Shown piece after piece: positions 63,664 to 64,000 of a stretch of 64,000 bases of DNA. A program made the translations under genes and the position numbers. Each line of letters opens with the position of its first letter. Position 1 is the first letter of the stretch. Location of the stretch: assembly GCA_009746045.1 (NCBI GenBank), contig RPFO01000296.1, positions 1,419,775-1,483,774 on the forward strand, written 5' to 3'. The DNA is from Mesostigma viride (taxonomy: Eukaryota; Streptophyta; Mesostigmatophyceae; Mesostigmatales; Mesostigmataceae). The notes beneath the pieces were generated by a model. The model did not search any database, was not told the DNA's origin, and saw only the letters and a program-made list of their open reading frames with translations.

Positions 63664-64000
63664 ATGAAGCTGCTGAATTACACCTCCTTGCTGTATCTCG
63701 CCCCGCTCGTGGAGGCCTGGAGAATACAGCACACCCTCGTGATGCGGTACGGGATGGCAGCCCTCGTCGTCATGTCGCAAGTGAACCACTCCACGTATCA
63801 TCCGGTGGCCAGAGGGGTGGATATCGCGGTGGCGCACTACATGGTGTTGTACGCTTTGTGGTGTGCCGCGGTGTGCGAGGTGTGGACGTGGAGAGTCCTA
63901 TTCATGTTCTGGTCGGTGATGTATTCCGGGGCTTCGTATTGGATATTGCGACTCTCCCACGAAAGCGACGTCTTTCACGCTGCGATACACGTCTTGACGA
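63664..64000 (+). CDS. Membrane protein with CREST-superfamily residues, partial
   Basis: An ORF from the ATG at 63664 (MKLLNYTSLLYLAPLVEAWR) to the window edge, 112 codons with no stop; upstream in-frame stop at 63604-63606. It has about four or five hydrophobic helices. It shows S-x3-H (SQVNHSTYH) in one helix, D (RGVDIAVAH) in the next, and H-x3-H (FHAAIH) in the last, the residue pattern of the CREST superfamily of membrane hydrolases (alkaline ceramidase, PAQR, Per1, TMEM8). If so, it would act on a lipid amide or ester bond at a membrane. It is shorter than the seven-helix relatives. Assigned by motif only. Confidence 0.55.
   Translation, partial: MKLLNYTSLLYLAPLVEAWRIQHTLVMRYGMAALVVMSQVNHSTYHPVARGVDIAVAHYMVLYALWCAAVCEVWTWRVLFMFWSVMYSGASYWILRLSHESDVFHAAIHVLT

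Overview
The window is eukaryotic nuclear DNA, most likely from a unicellular green alga or a similar protist. The evidence is a ten-exon gene with GT-AG introns and GC-rich exons, many micro- and minisatellites, several non-LTR retrotransposons and TIR elements, and a compact intronless block that looks derived from a giant (NCLDV-type) virus. Lineage was not tested by alignment. No bacterial operon, rRNA or CRISPR array was seen.

Layout. (1) 0.7-15.5 kb: the 3' part of a family A DNA polymerase gene of the POLN/POLQ type. Ten exons join in a consistent phase into about 954 residues, with a degenerate exonuclease-like region, thumb and fingers elements and palm motifs A, B and C. Its introns carry minisatellites and, unusually, repeated degenerate copies of the exon edges. 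(2) 15.5-21.9 kb: gene-poor, with a 2.1 kb TTAA-flanked element at 17.4-19.4 kb. (3) 22.0-24.0 kb: an intact intronless cysteine-containing LRR (F-box/LRR, AMN1-like) gene. (4) 24-30.7 kb: relics of LINE C-termini, a PIF/Harbinger-like MITE whose empty site is present 0.4 kb downstream, and a decayed GC-rich ORF. (5) 30.7-37.5 kb: a nearly full-length non-LTR retrotransposon with 15 bp target-site duplications, a 5' array of 170 bp monomers, PHD, RING-H2 and C2H2-type fingers, reverse transcriptase and a restriction-like endonuclease domain. (6) 37.5-52.3 kb: a second TTAA element in reverse orientation, a 5'-truncated retrotransposon copy, a palindrome, a related retrotransposon on the minus strand, many minisatellites, a CACTA-ended MITE and a 773 bp perfect GATG tetranucleotide array. 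(7) 52.3-64.0 kb: the virus-like block, with intronless genes on both strands: a Cys-rich protein, a MYND-finger protein, a two-CxxC protein, a Pro/Gln-rich protein, a KilA-N/BRO-like protein, a tandem family with N-terminal Cys/His motifs and F-box-like repeats, and a membrane protein with CREST-superfamily residues that runs off the end.

Two themes cut across the window. At least eight reading-frame breaks in the retrotransposons and viral block would each be repaired by one extra base, mostly a C in a C-run, so many apparent pseudogenes may be homopolymer errors. Two divergent promoters in the viral block carry heat-shock-element sequences (nTTCnnGAAn arrays), which suggests, as inference, stress-responsive expression of virus-derived genes.
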